The position numbers were made by a program, and so were the translations under genes. Source: an uncultured Clostridia bacterium (lineage in GTDB: Bacteria; Bacillota; Clostridia; TANB77; CAG-508). From it: a stretch of 43,802 nt of DNA. Positions 15,217 through 24,165 of this stretch are shown piece after piece. Numbering within the stretch: the first letter of the stretch is position 1; the number at the start of each line of letters is the position of its first letter. The DNA lies in contig CANEDP010000010.1 in the NCBI GenBank assembly GCA_947426305.1, positions 1 to 43,802 on the forward strand, given 5' to 3'. Below the pieces are notes generated by a model. The model made no database searches, was not told the origin of the DNA, and saw only the letters and a list, made by a program, of their open reading frames with translations.

Positions 15217-16916
15217 TGTTTAATCCTTTCTGGGTTAATTAGTTTGTAATATTCACCTTGTTTTTTCATTAATTCGTCATGTTTTCCTTGTTCGATGATT
15301 TTTCCTTCTGCCATTAAAAGAATTTTATCACAAGTTTGGATGGTCGATAAGCGGTGTGCAATGATGAAACTAATTTTATTTTTGGTAATTTCTTGGGTTG
15401 CCTTCCTAACAAGCATTTCCGACTTATAACTAAGTGACGCTGTGGCTTCGTCCAAAATAATAATTTCTGGATTTTCGACCATAACTCTTGCAAAATTGAT
15501 GAGTTGTTTTTCACCATTCGAAAACAAATCGGTTTCACTGTTAATTCTAGTTTGATAACCATTTTCAAGTGTCATAATTTTGTCATGTAAATTTAGTTTT
15601 TGGCAAATTGCAATCATTTTGTCTTCAGAAATTTGCTTTTTGGCATAATTGATATTTTCAAAAACTGTTCCGTCAAAAATCACGACTTTTTGCATAATAT
15701 AGCCAATTTTGTCTCGCAAACTGCGAATTTTGTAATGTTTATAATTTTCTCCGTTTATCAAAATTTGCCCTTGTTCTAAATCATAAAATCGGCACAATAG
15801 ATTGACTAGACTCGTTTTCCCGCTTCCCGTTCTACCAATTAAAGCCACTTTTTCATTTACTCCGACTTGAAATGAAATTCCATTTAACACGGTTTGATTT
15901 TCGTTGTAGGCAAAATGAACCTCTTGAAATTCAAGATTTCGCACTTTGTCTAAATCCATTCCTTTTTCAATGTTTTCTTCTTGTTTTTCCAAAATTTCTA
16001 AAATTTTTTGATATGAAATTCTACAAACATTTCGTATCTGAAACCCTTCTATCACCCATCTTGCATAGGTTTTAGGTGATGAAATATATCTTGCCAAAAT
16101 GACTAAAACGCCATAAGATACCAAACCTTTCAAAGCGCCAATTCCACTTAAACTAATGGTTGCCACCAAAACAAAGGAAACAATGTAATCATACAGGCAA
16201 GTGTATTTTCTGATATTTTTTTCTAATTGCTGAACACTTACTTCGTAGTTTTTTAGTAACTTTTTTAGTTGTTCCATTCTTTGGGCTTGTATTTCTAAGG
16301 ATTTAATCGTCTCAAATCCATTGATTTGTTCGTTGGAAAAATTTAAAATTTCTGCATTGATTTTTCGTTTTTGCGCAGTAAATTGGAGAGATTTTTTATT
16401 GAAAACAAAGGCAATCGTAAAACCAATGCAATAAATCAGCATGGCAACCAAAATGATTGGCACATTTAAGTACATCAAAACCGCCAATGTTCCAATTAAT
16501 CTTAAGACACCTGCTGTATAGGAACGGTCAATTCCATCCTCATAATACTTTGAAACTTCTTTGGTATCGTTTATCATATTTTCTAAGATATCTCCTGCTT
16601 TTAGCGAATCAATTTCGATTTGTTTCATGTTTTGCAATTTTAAAAATATTTTTTCGCGATAATCGGCTGCAATGTCTTTTTCCATTTTGGTTTCTGAAAA
16701 ATCTTCATAAAAAGTCGTGATTGCTCTTAAAATATTGACAAAAACATAAGACATTCCTAATTTTACAATTAATTTACTATCTCCACTTGGAATGGCATAT
16801 TCGACCATGATAATCATAAAAGCAATAAAAATGACTACCATAATACTTGTCAGAGTTCTTCCTAAAGTGGAATGAATGGCACTTTTTTTATAATTTTTAA
16901 AAATTTCTTGAAACAT
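15213..16916 (-). CDS. ABC1: ABC exporter half-transporter (permease-ATPase)
   Basis: A 567-residue fused ABC exporter subunit. Residues ~1-310 are six membrane spans; the ATPase follows with Walker A GRTGSGKTSL, Q-loop YIMQKVVIFDGTVF, a degenerate signature LFSNGEKQLINFAR in place of LSGGQ, Walker B IIILDEAT and the switch AHRLST. The weak signature suggests that ABC1 supplies the poorer nucleotide site of a heterodimer with ABC2. ATG 16916 overlaps the ABC2 stop (TAATG), and its stop overlaps the MFS-C start. No in-frame CGG was seen. Confidence 0.9.
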   Translation of the reverse strand: MFQEIFKNYKKSAIHSTLGRTLTSIMVVIFIAFMIIMVEYAIPSGDSKLIVKLGMSYVFVNILRAITTFYEDFSETKMEKDIAADYREKIFLKLQNMKQIEIDSLKAGDILENMINDTKEVSKYYEDGIDRSYTAGVLRLIGTLAVLMYLNVPIILVAMLIYCIGFTIAFVFNKKSLQFTAQKRKINAEILNFSNEQINGFETIKSLEIQAQRMEQLKKLLKNYEVSVQQLEKNIRKYTCLYDYIVSFVLVATISLSGIGALKGLVSYGVLVILARYISSPKTYARWVIEGFQIRNVCRISYQKILEILEKQEENIEKGMDLDKVRNLEFQEVHFAYNENQTVLNGISFQVGVNEKVALIGRTGSGKTSLVNLLCRFYDLEQGQILINGENYKHYKIRSLRDKIGYIMQKVVIFDGTVFENINYAKKQISEDKMIAICQKLNLHDKIMTLENGYQTRINSETDLFSNGEKQLINFARVMVENPEIIILDEATASLSYKSEMLVRKATQEITKNKISFIIAHRLSTIQTCDKILLMAEGKIIEQGKHDELMKKQGEYYKLINPERIKQ

Positions 16917-18683
16917 TATTCTTCCTCATTTTCTAGAATTTTGTTTTGCGTCATTTCAATGATTTGCTTGTATTCTTCATGATTTTCCAAAAAGTAGTCG
17001 TGTGTATTCATCTGAATTTTGTGGTTATGAATAAAAATAACTTGGTCGCAGGCTTTTACAACATTGCTGTCATGTGAAATAATCAAGATACCTTTGTTCA
17101 TTTCAATCATATTTTCTAAAATATTTAGTTTGGTGCGTGTATCCAATTTGGATAATGAATCATCAAAAATGATAAATTCATTGTTTGCCAAAATGTTTCT
17201 GGCAATTGCCATCCTTTGTTTTTGCCCGCCTGATAAATTATCTCCGCCATTTTCTAGCATGGTATTGAAACCATCTTCCATTTTTTGCACATCTTCATAA
17301 ATATCAGCGGCTTTCAAAGCCTCTTCTATCTCACATTCTAAGATTTCTTGGTTCGTGATATTCAAATTATTAAATATCGTATCATGAAACAAATACGTAT
17401 CTTGAAGTGCAATTCCGATGTAATTTCTAACACTTTTGGGGCTGACTTCTTTCAGGTTCATTTCTCCCATAAAAATATTGCCTTCGTATTCATAAAATCC
17501 AATCAAGGCTTTGGCAAAAACTGTTTTACCAGAACCATTATCACCAATAATCGCAATATTTTGCCCTTGTTTGATTTCTAAATTAATATTCTCAATGATA
17601 TTTCTCTGTCCAGCCTTTATGGTTACATTTTCAAATCGAATATTTCCTGTTAGTTTTTTATATTCTTTGTTTTCCATTTCTTCTTTGATTTGCATTAAAT
17701 TCGACAATTTTCGATAAGCCACTAGAAACTGATTGACGTCTTTTAATTTATCAACGGTGTCATAAATATAATCTGAAATTTTCGTGGCTAAGGTAAGCAA
17801 AATCGAGACAGTTGCTAAGGTCATTTTTCCTTGTACAACGAAAAGCCCACCCAGAAGCAGGATAATTGGCTCTTTAAAATTTCGAATGGTGTGTGTGCCA
17901 ATTCCATAAACAACTCTGCATTTTCCCAGTTTAATATCTTTTTTTCGATAATCTTCGTTTAAACTTTGAAAACTTTCGATTTCAAAATCTTTTCGGTTGA
18001 AGATTTTTTGCATTTTCGAATTTTCTACTGCTTTTCTTGTTTTTTCAATTATTTGCTGATTGGCATCTAATGTGTCTTCTACAAGTGGCTTGGACATTTT
18101 GTAATACCAAATGGACAACATCACAATTAACACGCAAAGGACTAATACCAAAACACCAATTATTGCATTTAGCTGGAAAATTTGTGCCACTGAAAAGCTG
18201 ACAATAAAAATCGTATCTAAAAACAAATTCAGTTGCGAGTAAAAAAACTCGGCATAAACAGTGGCGTCATTGTTCACTCTTTGAAGAACATCTGAATGAT
18301 TAATCTTACTAAATTGCCTATATTCTAATTTGGCAATATGATTTAAAATCGTATATTTCACGTTTCGATTGATTCTCAAATTAAATTTCATACTGATTTT
18401 GCTTCTTCCATATTGAAAAACAAAAATCAAAGTATTGATTGCCACAAGAATTCCTGCCAAAATTAGAATTTTCGAAATTCCGAGAATCACTATAAAACAA
18501 ACTTCGAATCCATTCTGGTATGACTTCTTCAGCACCTAAGACAATGCCATCTAAGGCATATTGAATAAACATGGGAACATAGACATTTAGCCTAGAGCCC
18601 ACCATCGTAAGAATTAAAATTAAAATGATACATTCTTTTGTACCTTTTAGTGTTTCTTTTAAAAAACTGTATTTTTTCTTCAT
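16916..18683 (-). CDS. ABC2: ABC exporter half-transporter, read through a CGG +1 shift
   Basis: 588 residues when one +1 shift is made at CGG 18482-18480 (codon 68). The N-terminal piece starts MKKKYSFLKETLKGTKECII, the first span, and runs through the extracellular loop EEVIPEWIRSLFYSDS. Skipping C gives SGISKILILAGILVAIN, the expected second span. The ATPase has Walker A GDNGSGKTVFAK, Q-loop IALQDTYLFHDTIF, a good signature NLSGGQKQRMAIAR, Walker B FIIFDDSLS (Asp where Glu is usual, so possibly slow hydrolysis) and H-loop ISHDS. First gene of the operon; AGGACC lies before ATG 18683. Probably pairs with ABC1. Confidence 0.85.
18480..18482 (-). other. CGG +1 recoding site 5 (ABC2)
   Basis: Context GAT TCT CGG A. 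Skipping C gives TCT GGA ATT TCG AAA and joins spans 1 and 2 of the exporter. Confidence 0.8.
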
Positions 18684-18799
18684 TTTCTTTGGTCCTATAT
18701 TTTGATTAAATTTCCGAAATACTGTAGAGCTTCATCTGTTTGCTTTTTTCCTATTCCTGCTGCTGGTGTGAAAGTTAGCTCCCCTTTATCTTTCCTTTT

Positions 18800-19342
18800 C
18801 TATTTTGATAGCGAATTGACAAATTCCGCTATCGCTTTTTCTCTTTCATAACTCGTATTTAAAAATGGCACATTCCATTTTTCACATTCTGCTTTCAAAA
18901 ACTGGCTTTCTTCAATCAATCTTTTGCATTTTTGTTTTAACTCGTCATCTGTTTTTTCAATATCTTCCTGTCTTTGCTCGTATTTACGCATTTGCTTAAA
19001 TTTTTCTTCTACCGAGATATCTGGAAATCCGATAAAACAAACATTGCAAATTTCTGAATTGATGTATTTTACGTAATCTTCTGGCGTTAAATGATAGGTA
19101 TCAATTAACACTTTATCTTCTACATTATCTTCCAGCATAGAATTCAAAAACGGTGCCAAATGTGAACTGACATTAAAAAATCGGTTATTATGTACAATTC
19201 CTGTTTCTGGAAAATGGTTTTGAAATGCCCTCACAATTCGATCCATTCCGATATATTCATAATCCAATTTTTTCACAATTTCTTTGCAAGTCGACGTTTT
19301 TCCGCCTCTTGAAATTCCTGCTATGATGAGATGTTTTTCCAT
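18800..19342 (-). CDS. P-loop kinase-like ATP-binding protein
   Basis: A 180-residue single-domain P-loop protein: Walker A GISRGGKTSTC at residues 9-19, then a nucleoside/shikimate kinase-like layout with IGMDRIVRAFQ and a hydrophobic strand VLIDTYHL that may serve as Walker B. A Lys/Glu-rich helical lid occupies residues ~115-150. The fold suggests a small-molecule kinase; the substrate is not recognisable. It ends ~115 nt before ABC2 on the same strand and may share a transcript with the transporter operon. Confidence 0.7.
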   Translation of the reverse strand: MEKHLIIAGISRGGKTSTCKEIVKKLDYEYIGMDRIVRAFQNHFPETGIVHNNRFFNVSSHLAPFLNSMLEDNVEDKVLIDTYHLTPEDYVKYINSEICNVCFIGFPDISVEEKFKQMRKYEQRQEDIEKTDDELKQKCKRLIEESQFLKAECEKWNVPFLNTSYEREKAIAEFVNSLSK

Positions 19343-19400
19343 TTTTCGTTCTCCTTTTATTCCACTTTTATTATACTAATATAAAAAAAAATATGCAAGA

Positions 19401-19439
19401 AAAAAACGACAGAAAATGTAAATTTCGTGTCGTTTTTTT
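19401..19439 (-). terminator. Terminator
   Basis: Stem AAAAAACGACA / TGTCGTTTTTTT right after the stop of the gene ending at 19443. Confidence 0.8.
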
Positions 19440-19442
19440 GTT

Positions 19443-20084
19443 TTATTCTCTTTCTTTGACCTTATCCTCACTTCTTCTTTCTATCGTCTGTTCCTCAAAA
19501 ACTGACTCCATTGCTTTTCCAATTCTACCTTCCAAACTGCTTTCCTTCTCCAACTGCAATTTGGCAATCACTTGTAAATTCTCCTTAAATCCATATTTCT
19601 CAAACAAATCCAGATGCACACCTTTTAACGTCCTAGAAGCCTCTAAAAGTTCTAATAATTGAGTTGGATTATTATATTCTACTTTTCCCTCTCTTGTTTT
19701 TTGTTTATTTAAAAATAATCCAATATCTGCCATACATCTTAATGCATGATGAGAAGCTTCATCATTTACCAGTGCCTTTCCTTCCTGCGATGCTCGGTAA
19801 CTATCCTCGCAAATTTTATAAACAAAATTATTTTCCGAAATTCCACATCTTGCAAAATCCTGTGAACGAATTTCCCACATTTCTTTCAAAGTTTCTTGGT
19901 TGATATCGACACCTTCTGAAGCATATTTGGCTCCCAGTAAAAACACATTCGTCATCTCAAACGCATTTGGATCTTTTGCCCAATCTTCTTTTTCTCGATT
20001 TTCTTTAATCCAATTCAAAATTCCTTCGCTTCTTTCATTAAATTGCTCTGGGTAAATATGATCTCTTAAATTTCTATATTCCAT
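19443..20084 (-). CDS. Hypothetical protein, 213 residues
   Basis: A soluble, helical, charged protein with no membrane segment and no motif I recognise. It begins MEYRNLRDHIYPEQF and ends in a charged ERRSEDKVKERE tail. ATG 20084 is 9 nt after AGGA, a better start than the upstream ATG 20093, which touches it. A terminator follows. Codon use is like its neighbours and no in-frame CGG was seen. Confidence 0.7.
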   Translation of the reverse strand: MEYRNLRDHIYPEQFNERSEGILNWIKENREKEDWAKDPNAFEMTNVFLLGAKYASEGVDINQETLKEMWEIRSQDFARCGISENNFVYKICEDSYRASQEGKALVNDEASHHALRCMADIGLFLNKQKTREGKVEYNNPTQLLELLEASRTLKGVHLDLFEKYGFKENLQVIAKLQLEKESSLEGRIGKAMESVFEEQTIERRSEDKVKERE

Positions 20085-20131
20085 AAATAACATTCCTTTC
20101 TTTTTAGGAATATTATTTGTCTTTTTTTCGT

Positions 20132-20995
20132 TTATTTACAGGCAATTTTTGGAAGCCATTCCTTTATTTTCATTTTTGTTTGTTCATACCCTTGTTCATA
20201 TAATTCATCTACCTTTTGAAAATCCAACAAACCTACATTATTATGCTCAATTTCTAATAAAAAATCGGTTCCATCCCATTCATAACGCGCCAATTCATGG
20301 CACAAAATCCCAAATGACTTATCTAAAACTTGAATTACATTATCACAACATTTTTTCGGTGTTTTATCTACAAACACAATGCTTAAAACTTTATCTGCTC
20401 CAATTCTTTTCGTCTCTCGCCAAGGTAAATTTTCCGAAACACCACCATCAATCAAAAGCGTATTTTTATATTCACATGGGCAAAAAATTCCTGGATAACT
20501 GCAACTTGCTTGAACCGCTGTTCCAATATCTACATTATTAATATATTTGATATTTTTCTCATTTTTCAAACGCTCTCCAGAATGAAACACATATAATTCT
20601 TCTGTATGAACATTTACAGTTGGAATAATCAACTTTCTTTCGATTTGATTGATATTGTAAATTCCCTTTTTCCCACAAAGTTTATGAGCAAAATCGTAAA
20701 TTGCTTTTCCGCTATTTAATCCAGTTAATTTTATTTTTCCCGTTTTCATAAAATTTTTTCCAATATTCCAAATATTTTGAAAATCCCAATAGCCAATTTT
20801 TTTGGCATATTTCTTAAACGCTTGATAAATTTCATCGGTTGTATAACCACAAGCATACAAAGTCGCCACAATGCTTCCAGAAGAAGTTCCAGAAATATAA
20901 TCAAAATGAATTCCGGATTCTTTCAGCGCCTTTATCGCGCCAATGTGCGCTGCACCTTTGATTCCGCCACCAGATAAACATAAACCTAATTTCAT
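20132..20995 (-). CDS. Patatin-like phospholipase (RssA type)
   Basis: A 287-residue patatin-fold lipid acyl hydrolase. All key elements are present: oxyanion loop LSGGGIKGAAHIGA at residue 7, nucleophile serine in GTSSGS near residue 40, and catalytic Asp in IDGGVSENLPW near residue 190. The length and the GXGXXG-GXSXG-DGG order match bacterial RssA-like proteins. No signal peptide. It probably acts on membrane phospholipids from the cytoplasmic side. Confidence 0.9.
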   Translation of the reverse strand: MKLGLCLSGGGIKGAAHIGAIKALKESGIHFDYISGTSSGSIVATLYACGYTTDEIYQAFKKYAKKIGYWDFQNIWNIGKNFMKTGKIKLTGLNSGKAIYDFAHKLCGKKGIYNINQIERKLIIPTVNVHTEELYVFHSGERLKNEKNIKYINNVDIGTAVQASCSYPGIFCPCEYKNTLLIDGGVSENLPWRETKRIGADKVLSIVFVDKTPKKCCDNVIQVLDKSFGILCHELARYEWDGTDFLLEIEHNNVGLLDFQKVDELYEQGYEQTKMKIKEWLPKIACK

Positions 20996-21038
20996 AAAAA
21001 ATCACCTAGAATATCATATTCTGGGTGGGCTTATTGGG

Positions 21039-21515
21039 TTACCATGAATATTTCATTTGCGGTTGCTGTTTTGGATACAACCCTTCATCTGTTAATCTCG
21101 GTCTTTTATGTGGCAGTACTTCTACAAATAAGTCTTGATATAATTTAGAGGAAAAAAATCCGTCTATAACCATATCTTCGGGATGCCTATAATCTATATA
21201 TCCCCAATAATTGACTTCATGCCCACGAGTCAGATTATAATTGTCAAACTCATATACAATTCTGTCAGTCGTAGTAAGCAGATGAACTTTATCTCCTGGC
21301 TGCGTTACATATCGAAAATGAAAATAACCGTAGCCTGGCATGATTAAGAATCGTTTGGTAGGATTGTCTGTTAGTGTAAACACTACCGAATCATCATCAA
21401 GATTCCAAATCTTATCAACAATGCCAACTTTTTTGACAATTGTTTTAGATTCAACATCAAAAAATGGTCTGCTGTTATCGAATTGAGCATAATATCGATA
21501 GAATTCATCCAACAT
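21039..21515 (-). CDS. Hypothetical protein, 158 residues
   Basis: An open frame starting MLDEFYRYYAQFDNSRPFF, rich in aromatic residues and predicted beta strands (FLIMPGYGYFHFRYV; GDKVHLLTTTDRIVYEF). I recognise no family. No clear Shine-Dalgarno precedes the ATG, so the true start may differ or the gene may be a decayed 3' part of something longer. The 600 bp upstream contain no gene, which fits a degraded region. Confidence 0.5.
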   Translation of the reverse strand: MLDEFYRYYAQFDNSRPFFDVESKTIVKKVGIVDKIWNLDDDSVVFTLTDNPTKRFLIMPGYGYFHFRYVTQPGDKVHLLTTTDRIVYEFDNYNLTRGHEVNYWGYIDYRHPEDMVIDGFFSSKLYQDLFVEVLPHKRPRLTDEGLYPKQQPQMKYSW

Positions 21516-22138
21516 TCTATATTTTTTTGATAGAATTTCAGAATCATACTCATCCTTTATCTTGAAAATTTTGAAATACGTCTAAAAACGCACTTAAAAT
21601 CCATTTTAAAGCAATTTTATTTCCAGTAATGATTTATGTATACTTTTCTTTAAAAAGTGTCTTCTTGCCCATTCTAACGATTGTTAAAAAATCTATTTTC
21701 TTGAGACCATATCTTTTTATATGTCCCTAACGCAAAATATACTATCTCTAATCAATTTTATGTAAATTCCAATCATTTTTCACTATTTTTTTAAAATTCC
21801 ACTTAAAACCAATCCAATGGTAATTAACAGCAAATTACAACAACACAGAAGCACACGTCCTAATGCAGGCATTCCCAAGAGCATCAAGGTAATTATAGGT
21901 TGTGATAGTAATTCGATATCCCTAACTATTTTCTTGAAACCATTCATCTTTTCTAAAGTGAACCCCAAAAGTTAGACAAAAAAATCAACCAGATCTTATT
22001 TTCTGATTGATTTTTGTCTCTCTGTTCTATAAAAAGTTCGAGCAGAAACGTCGTTGGTCGGAGCGTTCTTATAGGAATTATTAACAAATACTTAAAAATT
22101 AATAATTATATAAAATATATTTATTAAAAAAATTTTCT
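21516..22138. other. Gene-poor stretch
   Basis: About 620 bp with no convincing gene. It holds an IS-end-like sequence (21959-21978), a hairpin of the type AATCA-CCAGA / TCTGATTGATT at about 21985-22015, and otherwise AT-rich sequence. A 61-codon minus-strand frame at 21783-21968 starts with TTG inside the IS-like end and has no ribosome binding site. Confidence 0.5.
21959..21978 (+). mobile_element. Possible IS terminal-repeat remnant
   Basis: TGAACCCCAAAAGTTAGACA resembles the terminal inverted repeats of IS3-family elements in Bacillota. No transposase frame and no second end were found, so this is at most a remnant. Confidence 0.3.
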
Positions 22139-22729
22139 TTATATCATTAAATTTTTTATAAGTTTATCTACATTAACTTTTTCAATATCGTCTATATTTA
22201 TAACATTTCCTAAATTTATACTATTTGAAAGTAAATTATCATATTCTGACTTAAAATCGTCATATTTATATTCAAAAAATGGTTTATATTCATTTCGTTT
22301 ATTGTAATAGTATGAGTTTAAATAATGTGCTGGATGCCTTTCTTCTTTTGATTTTTCTCGTTCTAATAATCTATTCCAGATTGTTTGAAAATCTTTAGCA
22401 AATATATTAATTGTATAAGTTTCGTATTTGTACTTAGTTATTAAGTTTTTTAAGAAATCCTTCCATTCTATTTTAAATGGTTTCTCTAGTATTATTATTT
22501 CATCTTCTCTTTGCATACATTCTTCTATTAATTTTTTATACATTTCTATTTTTAAATAATACAAATGCTTTTTTTGTTCCTTATTTTTAAATCCTATCAT
22601 ATCATATATCATTTCACTAAATTCATCATATGATAATAAAATACTGTTTTCTAATTTTTTATATAAAATTTTAGCAAGAGTTGTTTTACCTGTACCACTA
22701 ACACCTGTTATTATAATTAATTTTTTCAT
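22139..22729 (-). CDS. P-loop ATPase/kinase-like protein
   Basis: A 196-residue AAA/kinase-like protein with Walker A GVSGTGKTTLAK at residues 8-19, a DEF segment after strand 2, and an ERHPAHY lid-like segment near residue 138. It resembles zeta-toxin, gluconate or adenylate-type small kinases, but no specific family is clear. ATG 22729 follows GAGGAATATT; an upstream ATG in frame is not needed. The region is more AT-rich than the flanks and lies between an IS-like end and a tRNA, which suggests transfer. Confidence 0.7.
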   Translation of the reverse strand: MKKLIIITGVSGTGKTTLAKILYKKLENSILLSYDEFSEMIYDMIGFKNKEQKKHLYYLKIEMYKKLIEECMQREDEIIILEKPFKIEWKDFLKNLITKYKYETYTINIFAKDFQTIWNRLLEREKSKEERHPAHYLNSYYYNKRNEYKPFFEYKYDDFKSEYDNLLSNSINLGNVINIDDIEKVNVDKLIKNLMI

Positions 22730-23080
22730 AATAATATTCCTCACACCGTTAATAATCATTATATTAATAATTATATTAGATTTTCTTTAATTTTACAATA
22801 TCTTAACTTTAAGCATTTATACGTAATTAAAATTAACATAGATGAGAAGTGGCGTCGCAAAGCGACAGCCACTGTAATACGGGAGTAACTTTATAGAAAT
22901 AAATCTATATAATGCAGATATATTAGTGAATACAAGGGAAAGTATAAATGTAAAATACTTAAGTAAATTATTGGCATAAAATATTTTTACAAAATTTTCA
23001 ATTAGCATTGATTTTAGAACTTATGTTTGATATATTAATATAAATTAATCGTTATATTATTAAAAAAAGGAGGTCAACAT
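22730..23080. other. Intergenic region between divergent island genes
   Basis: About 350 bp, very AT-rich, holding the promoters of the P-loop gene and the KilA-N gene and one GC-rich hairpin (22848-22873). A 63-codon minus-strand frame here (22817-23008) runs through the hairpin and is not credible. Confidence 0.5.
22848..22873. repeat. GC-rich hairpin in an AT-rich gap
   Basis: AGTGGCGTCGC-AAA-GCGAC-A-GCCACT forms an 11-bp stem with one bulge. No T run follows on either strand, so it is not a plain terminator. It could be a remnant of a mobile repeat or a protein-binding site. Confidence 0.45.
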
Positions 23081-23878
23081 ATGGCAGAATTAAGTGTTTT
23101 AAATCAAAAGATATCTTATATAAAAATTGATGATGAAGATTATATTTCAATTACTGATATGTTAAAATCAAAAGATGGCGATTTTTTTGTTTCAGATTGG
23201 TTAAGAAACAGAAATACCATTGAATTTTTAGGTATTTGGGAAGAAATTCATAATCCTAATTTTAATTATGGCGAATTCGCCATAATTAAAAGTCAAGCAG
23301 GTTTAAATAGTTATAAAATTAGTGTAAAAGAATGGACTGAAAAAACAAATGCAATTGGAATAATCTCAAAAGCTGGAAGATATGGTGGTACCTATGCTCA
23401 TAAAGATATTGCTTTTGAATTTGGAATGTGGATTAGTCCAAAATTCAAACTATTATTAATAAAAGAATTTGAAAGATTAAAAGCAGAAGAACAAAAACAA
23501 ATAGGCTGGAATGCTAAGAGAGAATTGTCAAAAATTAATTATAGAATACATACTGATGCAATAAAGAATAATTTAATACCTAAGGAATTAACTAAAAACC
23601 AAATAAACTTTGTTTATGCAGAAGAAGCTGATGTTTTAAATATGGCATTATTTGGAATGACAGCAAAAGAATGGCGTGATAAAAATCATAATTTAAATGG
23701 AAATATAAGAGATTATGCAACAATAAATGAATTAATATGTTTAGCAAATTTAGAAAATTTAAATTCTGTTTTTATAAACGAGAGATTGAAACAAGCTGAA
23801 AGACTTGAAAAATTAAACAAAGTAGCTATATCTCAAATGCAAATCTTAAATGATACTGATATAAAATATCTAAAATAG
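23081..23878 (+). CDS. KilA-N domain protein
   Basis: A 265-residue protein with an N-terminal KilA-N DNA-binding domain (ITDMLKSKDGDFFVSDWLRNR; then GGTYAHKDIAFEFGMWISPKF). KilA-N proteins are typical of phages and mobile elements. The C-terminal part is helical (MTAKEWRDKNHNLNG; a Leu/Lys-rich end). ATG follows AAAAAAGGAGG at 7 nt. It is a plus-strand gene in a minus-strand region, close to the 3' end of a tRNA, with no integrase nearby. Probably a leftover of an integrated element. Confidence 0.85.
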   Translation: MAELSVLNQKISYIKIDDEDYISITDMLKSKDGDFFVSDWLRNRNTIEFLGIWEEIHNPNFNYGEFAIIKSQAGLNSYKISVKEWTEKTNAIGIISKAGRYGGTYAHKDIAFEFGMWISPKFKLLLIKEFERLKAEEQKQIGWNAKRELSKINYRIHTDAIKNNLIPKELTKNQINFVYAEEADVLNMALFGMTAKEWRDKNHNLNGNIRDYATINELICLANLENLNSVFINERLKQAERLEKLNKVAISQMQILNDTDIKYLK

Positions 23879-23889
23879 GAATATGACAT

Positions 23890-23929
23890 AAAAAAATGTT
23901 CTTATAAGACGCTAAATCCTATAAGAACA
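23890..23929 (-). terminator. Terminator of tRNA-Leu
   Basis: Minus-strand stem TGTTCTTATAGGA / TCTTATAAGAACA followed by T7, just after the tRNA 3' end. Confidence 0.8.
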
Positions 23930-23936
23930 CCCAGAC

Positions 23937-24020
23937 TGGTGCGGATGAGAGGACTTGAACCCCCACGTCAAAGACACTGGTTCCTAAGACCAGCGCGTCT
24001 GCCAGTTTCGCCACATCCGC
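23937..24020 (-). tRNA. tRNA-Leu (anticodon UAG)
   Basis: 84 nt including an encoded CCA. Acceptor GCGGATG/CATCCGC, long variable arm typical of Leu, T-arm GGGTTCAAGTCC. The anticodon stem CTGGT/ACCAG encloses loop CTTAGGA, so the anticodon is TAG, which reads CUN leucine codons. The downstream gap carries its terminator and then the KilA-N gene, so its 3' end may have served as an integration site. Confidence 0.95.
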
Positions 24021-24165
24021 AAAGTACATTTAACAATAAATATATTACCACATTCTTATCCTTCTTGTCAATATATTTAAATAAATTTTTTCATTCAAAT
24101 AACAAAAATCTTATCTTTGTAAACCAAATTGTAGGAGCAACTAATACTTGCCCCTACAATCCCAT

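Noticed and set aside
21783..21968. Minus-strand frame of 61 codons
   Set aside because: Starts with TTG inside an IS-end-like sequence, no ribosome binding site, low-complexity hydrophobic product.
22817..23008. Minus-strand frame of 63 codons
   Set aside because: Runs through a GC-rich hairpin in an intergenic gap, with no ribosome binding site and no recognisable product.
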